Under the pieces are notes generated by a model, which ran no database searches, had not been told where the DNA came from, and was given only the letters and a program-made list of their open reading frames with translations. This document shows, piece after piece, positions 18,250 to 27,325 of a DNA stretch of 64,000 nucleotides. The stretch's first letter is position 1; each line of letters opens with the position of its first letter. The DNA lies in NCBI RefSeq assembly GCF_031180965.1, contig NZ_JAPSLH010000004.1:62001-126000 (forward strand), in the 5' to 3' direction. The stretch is from Chelativorans sp. (lineage in GTDB: Bacteria > Pseudomonadota > Alphaproteobacteria > Rhizobiales > Rhizobiaceae). Made by a program: the position numbers and the translations under genes.

Positions 18250-19028
18250 GGCTGCGCCCTCCGCTGCGACAGGCGCTGCACCAGCACGCGGGTGAGGAAT
18301 AGCGGGTTGCCCACGATATAGCGCCGCCAGAGCCGCTTCGGTTCAATGGCGAGGCGGAATACCCATTCCATGCGCAGCCGCCGCATCCAAGCCGGTGCAC
18401 GGGGCACCGCCCCGCTCAGGAAATCGAGCAGAGCCCCGACGGCGATAGGCATGGTGCAGTGCCGCTCGGTGATGTTGCGCGCGATCCAAAGTTCCTGGCG
18501 CGGCACGCCCATGGCAACGAGCAGGATGTCCGGCCGCAGGTCCTCGATCCTGGCGAGGATCTCCGGCTCTTCCCCCGGAGTGAAGAAGCCGTCATTGATG
18601 AAAATGAAACTGTGCTGCGGTGCGACGGTGGACAGCTTTGCCGCTGCGGCCTGCGCGTTCTCGCGCTTGGCGCCGATGAGGCCCACCTTGAGCGGCCGTT
18701 CCTCCGCCGCAAGCAGCGCCGGCACGAAATCCGTGCCGTTGAGGTTCGCCGGAAAAGACTCGCCATAAAGAAGCTTGGCTGCGATATCGACGCCGATCCC
18801 GTCGGGAAGCACGAGGAAGCCGTTCAGAGCCTCGGCGAATTCCGGCTCGCGGGCGGCTATGTTGGCATTGTGGGCGTTGAGGAAGGTCACTTTCGTGAAG
18901 CGGCGCTCGGCGAGGAGCCGACGCATGAGGGCGAGGCACTCGTCCCATTCGAGCGAGGCCACCGGCGAGCCGAGAATGGTGCGCCAGCGCAGGGTCTTCA
19001 TGCCCGTGGGTGCGGCTTGGGCGCTCAT
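18246..19028 (-). CDS. WecB/TagA/CpsF-family glycosyltransferase
   Basis: 260-residue GT26-family enzyme. The family transfers UDP-ManNAc, UDP-ManNAcA or related sugars onto a lipid-linked acceptor on the cytoplasmic face of the inner membrane. Visible signatures are FLNAHNANIAARE near residue 48, PDGIGVD near 73, GTDFVPAL near 97, and MGVPRQELWI near 172 with the trailing GALLDFLSG. It overlaps its neighbours by 4 bp on both sides, so it is the middle gene of a translationally coupled trio. Confidence 0.92.
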   Translation of the reverse strand: MSAQAAPTGMKTLRWRTILGSPVASLEWDECLALMRRLLAERRFTKVTFLNAHNANIAAREPEFAEALNGFLVLPDGIGVDIAAKLLYGESFPANLNGTDFVPALLAAEERPLKVGLIGAKRENAQAAAAKLSTVAPQHSFIFINDGFFTPGEEPEILARIEDLRPDILLVAMGVPRQELWIARNITERHCTMPIAVGALLDFLSGAVPRAPAWMRRLRMEWVFRLAIEPKRLWRRYIVGNPLFLTRVLVQRLSQRRAQP

Positions 19029-20194
19029 GCGGCCGCGCCCTCGGGGACCCGCCCGAACACCGCCAGACCACGCCTTATCTGCCGGTCCAGCGCCGTGCGC
19101 TGGGCGCGATGGAACGCGCTTCCGTCCAGATCCCGGCCGTCTCGCGACATTTTTTGGAGAGCGTCGGCGAAGGCTCGCGGCTCATCAGCAATCACGCAGT
19201 TTCCCGGCAGTTGCGCAATGCCGCGCACCGAGCGGCTGGTCGCAACCGAGGGCAAGCCGAGCTCGAAGGTCTCGATGGTCTTGAGCTGGACGCCCGTCCC
19301 TGCGCGGCTGATGAGCGGGATCACCCGCCCCCTGCGCACGAATTCCGTGGCGTCCGGCACGCGCCCGACAAACTCGACGCGCCGATGCGCTTCGGCAAGG
19401 CCGGCCGGCGCCCGACCGGCGACGGCCACAGTGAAGCCGTCCGGGAGCAGAGGCACGACCTCGCGCAAGAACCATTCGAGGCCGATGAGGTTGGGCTGCC
19501 AGGTCCAGGTGCCGATCAAAGCGGCATCGTAGACCGGCTCTCGGGTCACCCGCGCGGGCGCCGCCGCCCGGGTGACGAGGGGCAGAGCGGCGGACCTGCC
19601 GTCGTCCGCAACGCCGAGCAGCGGCCGGTCCTCCTCCGCCAGGGTGAAGACGAACCGGGCCCTGGAGCAGAGCCGCTCTTCCAGCGCCTTGAGCAGGCGC
19701 GCCTCGCGCCTATAGAGCAGACGGCCCGGCAGGCTGGCAGATGCGGCGGCGTTTTCCTCTGCCGACAGGTATTCGACATTGTGCGCCACATAGACCGAGG
19801 GCAGGTCGGCGAAGACGCCCTCAAAGGCGCCGGCAAGCTGCACCGAGTTGAGGATCACGCCGTCGATCGGCTGCAGGGCGTCCAGCGCCGACCGCACCGC
19901 GGCGGGCGAGACGATGCGCAGCTTGGCCGAGCCGAAAGTGAGCCCATGGGAAACGGCAGCGGCGAGCCAACGAAGCTTCTGGCCAGCAGGCGCACCCGCC
20001 GTCGTCACATCGACGCTGCCGAGCACGACCGTGCTGTCGGGATTGGAAGGAGCTTTGCCCGGCCAGGTGAAGCCGAGCACGGTGACGCGCACGCCGGCGC
20101 GCGCCAGCGCGTCCAGCATGGCGGCATTGGCGATCTCGTAGCCGGTCTCCGGTGTCCCACAGGGGACGATGGATGTTGCAAACACCAGATGCAT
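19025..20194 (-). CDS. Glycosyltransferase, GT4/GT1-like
   Basis: 389-residue GT-B-fold enzyme. The N-terminal domain includes SVYVAHNVEYL near residue 140; the C-terminal domain has LIGTWTWQPNLIGLEWFL near 235 and the donor-binding region GTGVQLKTIETFELGLPSV near 307. The enzyme adds a sugar to the growing surface polysaccharide unit; donor unknown. The ATG at 20194 has AGGGAAGACC upstream, better than an in-frame start 30 bp earlier. First gene of the overlapping GT4-WecG-DUF6492 operon. Confidence 0.85.
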   Translation of the reverse strand: MHLVFATSIVPCGTPETGYEIANAAMLDALARAGVRVTVLGFTWPGKAPSNPDSTVVLGSVDVTTAGAPAGQKLRWLAAAVSHGLTFGSAKLRIVSPAAVRSALDALQPIDGVILNSVQLAGAFEGVFADLPSVYVAHNVEYLSAEENAAASASLPGRLLYRREARLLKALEERLCSRARFVFTLAEEDRPLLGVADDGRSAALPLVTRAAAPARVTREPVYDAALIGTWTWQPNLIGLEWFLREVVPLLPDGFTVAVAGRAPAGLAEAHRRVEFVGRVPDATEFVRRGRVIPLISRAGTGVQLKTIETFELGLPSVATSRSVRGIAQLPGNCVIADEPRAFADALQKMSRDGRDLDGSAFHRAQRTALDRQIRRGLAVFGRVPEGAAA

Positions 20195-20391
20195 GCGGTC
20201 TTCCCTGTCGCCTCGCATTACCAAGGCGGCCGTGAAGTGTTGATTAAGACTGAGGGTAAACGATCCCGCGGCAAAGCAAATTGCCGCTTCACGCGCAAAG
20301 TGTTTAATGAAAGTTTAAGCGCAAGCGAGTCTAATCTGCTCAGGAACCGCCCTTGCGCGCGGCAACTCTCGGCAATCGGCAGGAAACTTGC

Positions 20392-21390
20392 TTGAACACC
20401 CAGTCCGAACATGATCTCGTCTCCATCGCCGCGCGCACGCCGAACCTGGCGGCGGAAGCGGTGGAGTGCGTTGTCACCGTGCCCACATTCAAACGCCCGG
20501 ACCAGCTTTTGGCGACGCTCGCTTCTCTGGCGCGGCAGGAGACGAAGCGGCGCCTTGCCGTCATCGTCATCGAGAACGAGGCGACGGAGCGCGCGGGCGC
20601 CGAGGCGGCGGCGCCGCTCTTCGAGCGGGGTGAGATTTCGGGTCTTGTCATCATCGCCCATCAGCGCGGCAACTGCGCCGCCTACAACGCCGGATGGGAA
20701 ACGGCGCTGAACACCTTTCCCAATTTCCGCAACCTGCTCGTCATTGACGACGACGAGATCGCCTCGCCCGGCTGGCTCGAAGCGATGTGCCGTACGGCGG
20801 AGACCCTTCCGGCCGATATCGTCGGCGGGCCGCAGGCCCCGGTCTTTGCCGATCCCTCGCACGAGGCTTTCGGCAGCCACCCGGTGTTCCGGCCGCCTTA
20901 CGACAGGACCGGTCGCGTGCCCGCCCTTTATTCTTCTGGCAACCTGCTGATCGTCCGGCACGTGCTCGAAGTGATGGAGCGGCCCTTCCTGGACCTCAGA
21001 TTCAATTTCATGGGGGGCGGCGATTCGGATTTCCTCAGCCGCGCGTCGCAAAAGGGCTTCCGGCTCGGATGGTGTGCCGAAGCGCCGGTGCACGAGGCCG
21101 TGCCGGCGCGCAGGATCGAGGCGGACTGGATCCGCGCACGCAGCCTGCGCAACGGCGTGATCTCAACCCTTGTGGAGAAGAAGAAGCGATCCGCCGAGCC
21201 GCTCGGCAGGGCCCGCGTGCTCGCCAAGAGCATCGCTCTTTTGGCCGCCTCACCGTTTCGCGCCGCGCGCCAGCTTGCCGCCACGCGTAAGACGTCCATC
21301 GCCATGTATCCGGTCTATGTGGGGCTCGGCCGGCTGCTCGCCGAATTCGGCTATGCCAACGAGCAGTACCGCGAACCCGAGAAGAACTGA
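20392..21390 (+). CDS. Glycosyltransferase family 2
   Basis: 332-residue GT-A enzyme. VTVPTFKRPDQL near residue 31 begins the nucleotide-binding fold, VIDDDEI near 118 is the DxD-type motif, and GGGDSDFLSRA near 208 with PVHE further on resembles the acceptor-side ED/EH region. The start is probably a TTG at 20392, seven bases after AGGA; a TTG at 20353 is an alternative. It is divergent from the GT4 gene and belongs functionally to the same polysaccharide cluster. Confidence 0.85.
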   Translation: MNTQSEHDLVSIAARTPNLAAEAVECVVTVPTFKRPDQLLATLASLARQETKRRLAVIVIENEATERAGAEAAAPLFERGEISGLVIIAHQRGNCAAYNAGWETALNTFPNFRNLLVIDDDEIASPGWLEAMCRTAETLPADIVGGPQAPVFADPSHEAFGSHPVFRPPYDRTGRVPALYSSGNLLIVRHVLEVMERPFLDLRFNFMGGGDSDFLSRASQKGFRLGWCAEAPVHEAVPARRIEADWIRARSLRNGVISTLVEKKKRSAEPLGRARVLAKSIALLAASPFRAARQLAATRKTSIAMYPVYVGLGRLLAEFGYANEQYREPEKN

Positions 21391-21506
21391 GCGCCCTTCC
21401 CGCAATCCGCCCCTGCGGCCGGTCCCAAGTCGGCTGAAAATCCGCCAGCGGCATTGCATCGCGCATGCGGACGCGCCATTCCTTGCGGCAGCGTCAGGAG
21501 GGAAGA

Positions 21507-22313
21507 ATGCGCAGGAAGGTGGTTCTCGTCGGCTGCGGAAACATGGGTTACGCGATGCTGAAAGGCTGGCTCGCGGCGGGGAAGCTGGCGGCGTCGGATG
21601 TCGCCGTCGTCGAGCCCAACGATCAACTGCGCAGCCGCGCGGTAGAGCATGGAGTAACCGTAGCCAAAGACGCGCGGGAGCTCGCCATTGCCGCCGACCT
21701 GGTGCTCTTCGCGGTGAAGCCGCAGGTGATCCGCGACGTGGCGCCGGCCTATCGCCGCTTTGCGCCGGGCGCGACCTTCCTCAGCGTCGCCGCCGGAACG
21801 CCCGTTGCCACTTTCGAGGAGATCCTCGGTCCCGACGCGCCGGTCATCCGCTGCATGCCGAACACGCCCGCCGCCATCGGCAAGGGTATGCTGGTCATCT
21901 TCTCCAATCGGAATGTGCGGGCGGACGCGAACGACTTCGTGCTGGACCTTCTCGCCGCCAGCGGCGCGGTGGCCACGGTGGATGACGAGGGGCTAATGGA
22001 TGCCGTGACCGCGGTGTCCGGCTCCGGCCCGGCCTATCTTTTCCATTTCATCGAATGCCTGACGGCGGCGGGCGAGAAGGCAGGCCTGCCCCCCGAGACC
22101 GCAAAGCTCCTCGCCATGCAGACCGTCTACGGCGCAGCGGTCCTCGCAAAGGAAAGCGGCGAGGAGCCCGGCAGGCTGCGGGAACAGGTGACGAGCCCCA
22201 ACGGCACGACGGCGGCCGCCCTGGGTGTGCTGATGGGGGAGAATCGGCTGCTCGATCTGGTGAGCGAGGCGGTGGAGGCGGCGAGGAAACGGTCGATCGA
22301 GCTGGGAATCTAG
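21507..22313 (+). CDS. proC: Pyrroline-5-carboxylate reductase
   Basis: Catalyses the last step of proline synthesis, reducing 1-pyrroline-5-carboxylate with NAD(P)H in the cytosol. The 268-residue protein has the N-terminal VLVGCGNMGYAM Rossmann motif, RCMPNTPAAIG near residue 114, and the C-terminal signature SGSGPAYLFHFIECL near 172 with TSPNGTTAAAL near 230. The ATG is preceded by CAGGAGGGAAGA. It appears monocistronic, unrelated to the polysaccharide genes to its left. Confidence 0.96.
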   Translation: MRRKVVLVGCGNMGYAMLKGWLAAGKLAASDVAVVEPNDQLRSRAVEHGVTVAKDARELAIAADLVLFAVKPQVIRDVAPAYRRFAPGATFLSVAAGTPVATFEEILGPDAPVIRCMPNTPAAIGKGMLVIFSNRNVRADANDFVLDLLAASGAVATVDDEGLMDAVTAVSGSGPAYLFHFIECLTAAGEKAGLPPETAKLLAMQTVYGAAVLAKESGEEPGRLREQVTSPNGTTAAALGVLMGENRLLDLVSEAVEAARKRSIELGI

Positions 22314-22321
22314 GCTGCGGG

Positions 22322-22687
22322 CTACTCCAGGTTCACATAGCAGTCCGGCCGGAAGCGCGGGACGCAGAGACAGTAGAACTCCAGATCTCCTGTGCCCGTA
22401 TTGGTGATGCGCTGCGGCACATCCGCCGGGATCACGACCTGATCACCCACCGCGACCGGACGGGTCTGCCCGCCGACCTCGACGATGCCTTCACCCTTGC
22501 GCAGGATATAGCGTTCGGATGTGCCGGCCAGCTTGTGAAGCTGCGTCGTCACGCCCGGCTCCACGCGGGCAATGGCAAGGGAAGCTTCCGGCGAGGAGGG
22601 GTCGTTGAGCAATTCGGTGATATAGCAGCGTTCGGTTGTCCAGAACTCCTGCCAACCCTTGTCCGCGACATACCAGTCAGGCGGCAT
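22322..22687 (-). CDS. Cupin-domain protein
   Basis: 121-residue single-domain cupin. The barrel includes a metal-site-like TTQLHKLAGTSERYILRKGEG (about 47-67) and PADVPQRITNTG near 91. Small cupins of this type are often sugar isomerases, dioxygenase-like or binding proteins; nothing here fixes the role. The second of two ATGs is chosen because AAGGAGG lies six bases before it. It converges with proC and is divergent from the nucleoside ABC operon, whose promoter lies 40 bp upstream of its start. Confidence 0.8.
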   Translation of the reverse strand: MPPDWYVADKGWQEFWTTERCYITELLNDPSSPEASLAIARVEPGVTTQLHKLAGTSERYILRKGEGIVEVGGQTRPVAVGDQVVIPADVPQRITNTGTGDLEFYCLCVPRFRPDCYVNLE

Positions 22688-22727
22688 CGGCATCCTCCTT
22701 CGACCCAATCAGCAAAAACCAGCTTCC

Positions 22728-22756
22728 TTGACAATTGTTAGAAAGCGCCCTGTTAT
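22728..22756 (+). promoter_or_regulatory. Sigma-70-type promoter of the BMP/nucleoside ABC operon
   Basis: A perfect -35 hexamer TTGACA (22728-22733) is separated by exactly 17 bp from TGTTAT (22751-22756), which matches four of six -10 positions. The predicted transcript would begin near 22763 and reach the BMP-protein ATG at 22786 after a very short leader. Confidence 0.65.
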
Positions 22757-22785
22757 CTGTCAAAACTCAGGTGATGGAGACGGGC

Positions 22786-23793
22786 ATGCGGTTCTGGAAA
22801 GCGTTTGTGGCTGCGGGATTCGGGGCGGTGGCCTTGGCTTCCAGCGCTGCGGCCCAGGACCGGCTGTTCGTCTATGTCTCGCCCGATCCGATCGGCGTCA
22901 ATCCCTTCCTGCAGCTGGGCAGGACCGGCATCGAGGCGGCCGGCGAGCAATATGGCGCGGAGGTGGTCACCTATGAGAGCCGAACCGCAGCCGAGCGCGT
23001 GGAGAACGTGAACGCGGCGGTCAACGAGGGCGCCGACATCGTCGTCCTGCTGGGCTTCGAGTTCAACGATGTCGTGCGGGAGGTTGCGCCGACTGCGCCC
23101 GACACGCAATTCCTCATCGTCGACCAGTGCATCGAGGACCGGCCGGAGAATGTCCATTGCGCCGTATTCCGCGAGTATGAGGCAAGCTATCTCCTCGGAG
23201 TGGAAGCCGGGATGCTGTCCGAATCAAAGCGGGTCGGCGTCGTCGGGGCGCTGGACATCCCCTTCCTGCACCGCCACACGGATGGGTTTTCGCAAGGGGC
23301 GAAGTCGGTCGCGGCAGATATCGAGGTGGACGTCAGATGGGTGGGCGGGGAAAACCCCTTTGCCGACCCCGTGCGCGCCAAGGAGCAGGCCGTCGCCATG
23401 CAGGCGGCAGGGGCCGACCACATCCTCGCCGCCACCTCGGGCGGCGATTTCGGCATCTTCGAGGCGGCGAAGGAGCGGGGCTTCAAGGTTTTCGGCGTGG
23501 ATGTGAACCATTGCCCCCAAGCGCCGGGCCAGGTGATCGACATCATGCTGAAGCGCGTCGACAGTGCCATGGTGCAGGCGATCGGCGCGATCCTCGACGG
23601 CCGGACCGACGTCATGATGTCGCTGGGTCTCAAGGAAGGCGGCATGTCGACCATATCGCTGCAGGAGGATATGCTCGCCGGAAGCCAGTGCGTCATTGCC
23701 GAACATCCGGAGGTGATCGAGAAGGTGCGCAGCGTCGCCCAAAGCATCAAGAACGGATCGCTGCAGCTCAAGGACCCGATGTTCGCGCAGTGA
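22786..23793 (+). CDS. BMP-family ABC transporter substrate-binding protein
   Basis: 335-residue periplasmic protein with a classical Sec signal peptide (FVAAGFGAVALASSAAAQ, cleavage near residue 23) and no lipobox cysteine. It is of the basic membrane protein (BMP/PnrA) family that binds purine nucleosides or related compounds: GIEAAGEQYGAEV near 50, VDQCIEDRPEN near 116 and the late FGVDVNHCPQ. The ATG follows GGAGACGGGC; another ATG 12 bp upstream is possible. It starts an operon with one ATPase, two permeases, a deaminase-type amidohydrolase and a nucleoside phosphorylase, which supports purine nucleosides or bases as ligands. Confidence 0.9.
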   Translation: MRFWKAFVAAGFGAVALASSAAAQDRLFVYVSPDPIGVNPFLQLGRTGIEAAGEQYGAEVVTYESRTAAERVENVNAAVNEGADIVVLLGFEFNDVVREVAPTAPDTQFLIVDQCIEDRPENVHCAVFREYEASYLLGVEAGMLSESKRVGVVGALDIPFLHRHTDGFSQGAKSVAADIEVDVRWVGGENPFADPVRAKEQAVAMQAAGADHILAATSGGDFGIFEAAKERGFKVFGVDVNHCPQAPGQVIDIMLKRVDSAMVQAIGAILDGRTDVMMSLGLKEGGMSTISLQEDMLAGSQCVIAEHPEVIEKVRSVAQSIKNGSLQLKDPMFAQ

Positions 23794-23848
23794 GGCTTCG
23801 TACCAGCCGGCGCTCGGTTCGCCATAAAAATCCCTAGCGAGTCCGCCG

Positions 23849-25366
23849 ATGCGTGTAGCCCTTTCCGGCATCACCGTCCGCTTCGGCGAGTTGATGGCCG
23901 TCGATGACGTCTCGCTCACCATCGAGCCGGGCGAGATCCACGCGATCCTGGGGGAGAACGGCGCCGGCAAGACGACTCTTATGAACGCGCTCTTCGGCCT
24001 CGTCCGGCTGGCGGCGGGGACAATCACCATCGACGGGACGGAACGGCGCTGGAGCTCGCCCCAGGATGCCATCCGCGCCGGGCTCGGCATGGTGCACCAG
24101 CACTTCATGCTGCAGGACACCATGACGGTGCTGGAGAACATCGTGCTGTGCGCCGAGCCGGTCGGCCGCCTCGGCTTCGTCGATTTTGCAACGGCGCGCA
24201 GGCGTCTTCACGAAAAGGCGGAGACGCACGGTATTTCGCTGCCCCTGGGCCGCCAGGTCGGCGCGCTCTCCGTGGGCGAGAAGCAGGTGGTCGAAATCCT
24301 CAAGCTGCTTTACCGGGACGCCGAGGTCCTGATCCTCGACGAGCCCACCTCCGTGCTGACTCCGGAGGAGAAGGATCGGCTCTTCTCGGTGCTCCGCAGT
24401 TTCCGCGCCGAAGGCAAGGCCATCGTGCTCATCACGCACAAGCTTGACGAGGTGATGGAGAGCGCCGACCGCGTCAGCGTAATGCGCGGCGGCAGGCTTG
24501 TCTCGTCCAGCCCCCTCGCTGCCACCTCCAAGGAGCGCATCGGCCGCGAGATCATCGGCGGTGAGCTCCCGAGCCCGCGGACGCGCGGCGAATACCGGCC
24601 CGGAGAGACGGTGCTTTCCGTCGAGGGGCTGCGGATCGCGAGCCGCGCAGGCAGCGTCGGCCCCATTTCCTTCGAGGTTCGCGCCGGAGAGATCCTCGGC
24701 ATAGCGGGCGTGAGCGGCAACGGGCAGGCGGAGCTTGTCCAGGCACTTGTCGGCCTCAAACGCCCGCTTTCGGGCGAAATCGCTCTATTCGGCCGGCGCC
24801 TCGACACGCTGGACATCGCGGCGAGACGGCGGATCGGCATGAGCTACATCCCCGAGGACCGCCAGCGCACGGGCCTGGCGCTCGCCGCGACGGTAAGCGA
24901 GAACGCCAATGCGGGCCGCGAGGACGCCCGCGCCTATACGCGCGGGCCCTTTCTCAATCGTGCGGCCATGGCCCGCTTCGCCCGCGGGCTGATCGACCGG
25001 TACCGAATACGCGTCGCGGGGCCGCACGCGCGCGCGGCAACCATGTCCGGCGGCAACAAGCAGAAGCTCGTCGTCGGACGCGAGTTGGCGCGCGCAACGC
25101 CGCTCACCATCGCGGAGAACCCCACCTGGGGCGTGGATATCGGCGCGATGGACTTCATCCACGGCGAGCTGATGCGCATGCGCGACGAAGGCCACGCCGT
25201 CCTGCTTGTCTCGACGGAGCTCGACGAGATCCTGGCGCTGTCGGATCGTATTCTCGTGATGTATGAGGGCCGGATCGCCGGCGAGGTCGCCGGGAGAGAG
25301 GCGGACCGCGAGCGCATCGGCAGATTGATGACGTCGCGCGCCGAAGCTTTGCCGGAGGTGGCATGA
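23849..25366 (+). CDS. Nucleoside-type ABC transporter ATPase (duplicated, YufO/NupO-like)
   Basis: 505-residue fused ATPase with two ABC cassettes. The first is canonical: GENGAGKT near residue 36, signature LSVGEKQ near 138, Walker B VLILDEPT near 160. The second is degenerate: GVSGNGQAE in place of a P-loop, signature MSGGNKQK, and IAENPT in place of Walker B, as is usual in this family, where only one site hydrolyses ATP efficiently. It powers uptake through the two permeases downstream. Its stop overlaps the first permease start by 4 bp. Confidence 0.93.
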   Translation: MRVALSGITVRFGELMAVDDVSLTIEPGEIHAILGENGAGKTTLMNALFGLVRLAAGTITIDGTERRWSSPQDAIRAGLGMVHQHFMLQDTMTVLENIVLCAEPVGRLGFVDFATARRRLHEKAETHGISLPLGRQVGALSVGEKQVVEILKLLYRDAEVLILDEPTSVLTPEEKDRLFSVLRSFRAEGKAIVLITHKLDEVMESADRVSVMRGGRLVSSSPLAATSKERIGREIIGGELPSPRTRGEYRPGETVLSVEGLRIASRAGSVGPISFEVRAGEILGIAGVSGNGQAELVQALVGLKRPLSGEIALFGRRLDTLDIAARRRIGMSYIPEDRQRTGLALAATVSENANAGREDARAYTRGPFLNRAAMARFARGLIDRYRIRVAGPHARAATMSGGNKQKLVVGRELARATPLTIAENPTWGVDIGAMDFIHGELMRMRDEGHAVLLVSTELDEILALSDRILVMYEGRIAGEVAGREADRERIGRLMTSRAEALPEVA

Positions 25367-26421
25367 GCGCGCGCGGAATAGCATCCGGAGAGGCGCTTTC
25401 CTGGATCGGCGCGGCGGCGGCCATCCTCGCTGTCTTCTTCCTGCTGATGCTGATGGTCGGCGCGCCGGTCGGCGAGGCGCTGCAGGGCTTCTTCAACGGC
25501 GCGTTTGGCGGGCGGCGCTTCTCCTATCTGATGACGACCTTGAGCCGCGCGGCGCTGATCATCGGCATGGCCGTTTCGGTCATGCTGAGTTTCCGGGCCG
25601 GGCTCTTCAATATCGGCGGCGAGGGCCAGCTGGTGGCGGGCGGCCTGGTCGCGGCGCTCGCGGCCATTCTCCTGCCTGGACCGCCGCTTCTCGTGCTCGT
25701 GGTCTCGATCCTTGCCGCCATGCTGGCGGGCGCTGTTTGGGCCCTTCTGGCGGGTGTGCTCCAGCTCTATGTCGGCGTGCCGCTGCTCGTCGGCTCCCTG
25801 TTGCTCAATTATCCGGCGCGCTACATCGCCTCCTATCTCGTGGCGCATCCCTTCCGAGATGTGCAGTCGGGCATGCTGCAGTCACATCTGGTCCCGCAGG
25901 ATATGTGGCTGCCCTATTTTCCGGGCACGCGGCTCGATATCGGCATCCTGCTCATCGGATTCGTCGCCGTCGGGGCGATCGTCTACAGCTACACGACCCT
26001 CCACGGCTACCGCGCGCGCATGAACGGGCTCTCGCCCGATTTCGCCCGCGCCGTCGGCCTGCCGGTGACGAGGCTCGCGCTGAGCACGCTCGCCATGAGC
26101 GGCGCGATCGCGGGCCTCGTCGGCGCGGTCGCCGTCTTCGGCATCCATCACCGCTATATCGACGGCATGCTCGTACAGCCGCTCTATGCCTGGACCGGGA
26201 TCATCGCCGTTCTCCTGGTCGGCATGGCGCCATGGGCCGTGCCTCTCTCCGGCCTGTTCTTCGCCGCCGTGCAAACGGGCGCGGCCGGAATGGAGCGCGC
26301 CGCAGGCGTTCCGAAGGAGATCGCGCTGATCATGCAGGCGGTCATCATCCTGTTTGTCGCAACGCGGGTGTCGGGCGCGCTCCTTGCCTCCTCCGAGCGC
26401 CGGGGGGCCGACGGTGCTTGA
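25363..26421 (+). CDS. Nucleoside-type ABC transporter permease 1
   Basis: 352-residue inner-membrane permease of the BPD_transp_2 family, with about nine or ten hydrophobic segments and FRAGLFNIGGEGQLV near residue 75, the signature of nucleoside/BMP permeases (NupP/YufP-like). The start overlaps the ATPase stop as ATGA. It pairs with the next gene to form the membrane channel of the importer. Confidence 0.92.
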   Translation: MSARGIASGEALSWIGAAAAILAVFFLLMLMVGAPVGEALQGFFNGAFGGRRFSYLMTTLSRAALIIGMAVSVMLSFRAGLFNIGGEGQLVAGGLVAALAAILLPGPPLLVLVVSILAAMLAGAVWALLAGVLQLYVGVPLLVGSLLLNYPARYIASYLVAHPFRDVQSGMLQSHLVPQDMWLPYFPGTRLDIGILLIGFVAVGAIVYSYTTLHGYRARMNGLSPDFARAVGLPVTRLALSTLAMSGAIAGLVGAVAVFGIHHRYIDGMLVQPLYAWTGIIAVLLVGMAPWAVPLSGLFFAAVQTGAAGMERAAGVPKEIALIMQAVIILFVATRVSGALLASSERRGADGA

Positions 26422-27316
26422 CCTCCTGTTCGATTCCTCCTTTGCCGCGTCGGTCCCGCGTTTCGTCACGCCGATCCTGTTAGCAGCCCTCGGCGGGGCG
26501 CTTTGCGAGCGCGCGGGCGTGTTCAACATAGCACTCGAAGGATTCATCCTCGTCGGCGCCTTCTTCGCCGTGCTCGGCTCCTATTTCACCGGCTCGCCCT
26601 GGTTCGGAGCGCTCGCAGCAATCCTTGCCGGCATCGGCATGGGGCTGATCTTCGCAGAGTTCAACCTGCGGCGCGGCGGCGATCCGATCGTGGTGTCGAT
26701 CGCGATCAACCTGCTTGCCGCCGGGCTCACAACCTATCTCCTGCGCGCGATCTTCGACGTCATCGGCGCCTTCACCGACCCGAATATCGTCGGCTTCCGC
26801 CCCATCAAGGTTCCGGTCATCGAGTCCATTCCGCTGCTCGGCCCGATCCTCAGCGGACAGCCCATCCTGTTCTATGTGGCGCTCGCGGCGGTGCCGGCCG
26901 TCCACTATTTCCTTGCGCGCCACCGGCTGGGCCTGCGCATGCGCGCTGCCGGCGAGAATGCGGCGGCGCTGCAGGCCGGCGGCGTGAGCCCGCAGAAAGT
27001 GCGGCTCTGGGCGCTGGTCGCCTGCGGCATGCTCTGCGGCCTGGCGGGAGCGCAGCTCTCCATCGCCAATGTCAGCCTGTTCGTGGAGAATATGAGCGCG
27101 GGGCGCGGCTGGATCGCCGTCGTCGCCGTCCTGCTCACGCGCGGGCGCCCGCTGCCGCTGTTCCTCATCGCCGTCATCTTTGGCGCGGTGGACAGTTTTT
27201 CCTTCCGCGTGCAGGGGCTGGGGCTTGCGCAGCAGTTCACGGATATGATGCCTTATTTGGCCACACTGCTTATGCTGGTGGGGCTTTCCTGGTGGCGCAG
27301 GCGGCAGGAGGTCTGA
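26414..27316 (+). CDS. Nucleoside-type ABC transporter permease 2
   Basis: 300-residue BPD_transp_2 permease (NupQ/YufQ-like) with about eight hydrophobic segments and CERAGVFNIALEGFIL near residue 30, the counterpart of the motif in permease 1. The start is a GTG that overlaps the end of permease 1 by 8 bp, with a GGGGGG run just upstream. Nine bases separate its stop from the amidohydrolase ATG. Confidence 0.92.
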   Translation: MLDLLFDSSFAASVPRFVTPILLAALGGALCERAGVFNIALEGFILVGAFFAVLGSYFTGSPWFGALAAILAGIGMGLIFAEFNLRRGGDPIVVSIAINLLAAGLTTYLLRAIFDVIGAFTDPNIVGFRPIKVPVIESIPLLGPILSGQPILFYVALAAVPAVHYFLARHRLGLRMRAAGENAAALQAGGVSPQKVRLWALVACGMLCGLAGAQLSIANVSLFVENMSAGRGWIAVVAVLLTRGRPLPLFLIAVIFGAVDSFSFRVQGLGLAQQFTDMMPYLATLLMLVGLSWWRRRQEV

Positions 27317-27325
27317 GGAAAAGCC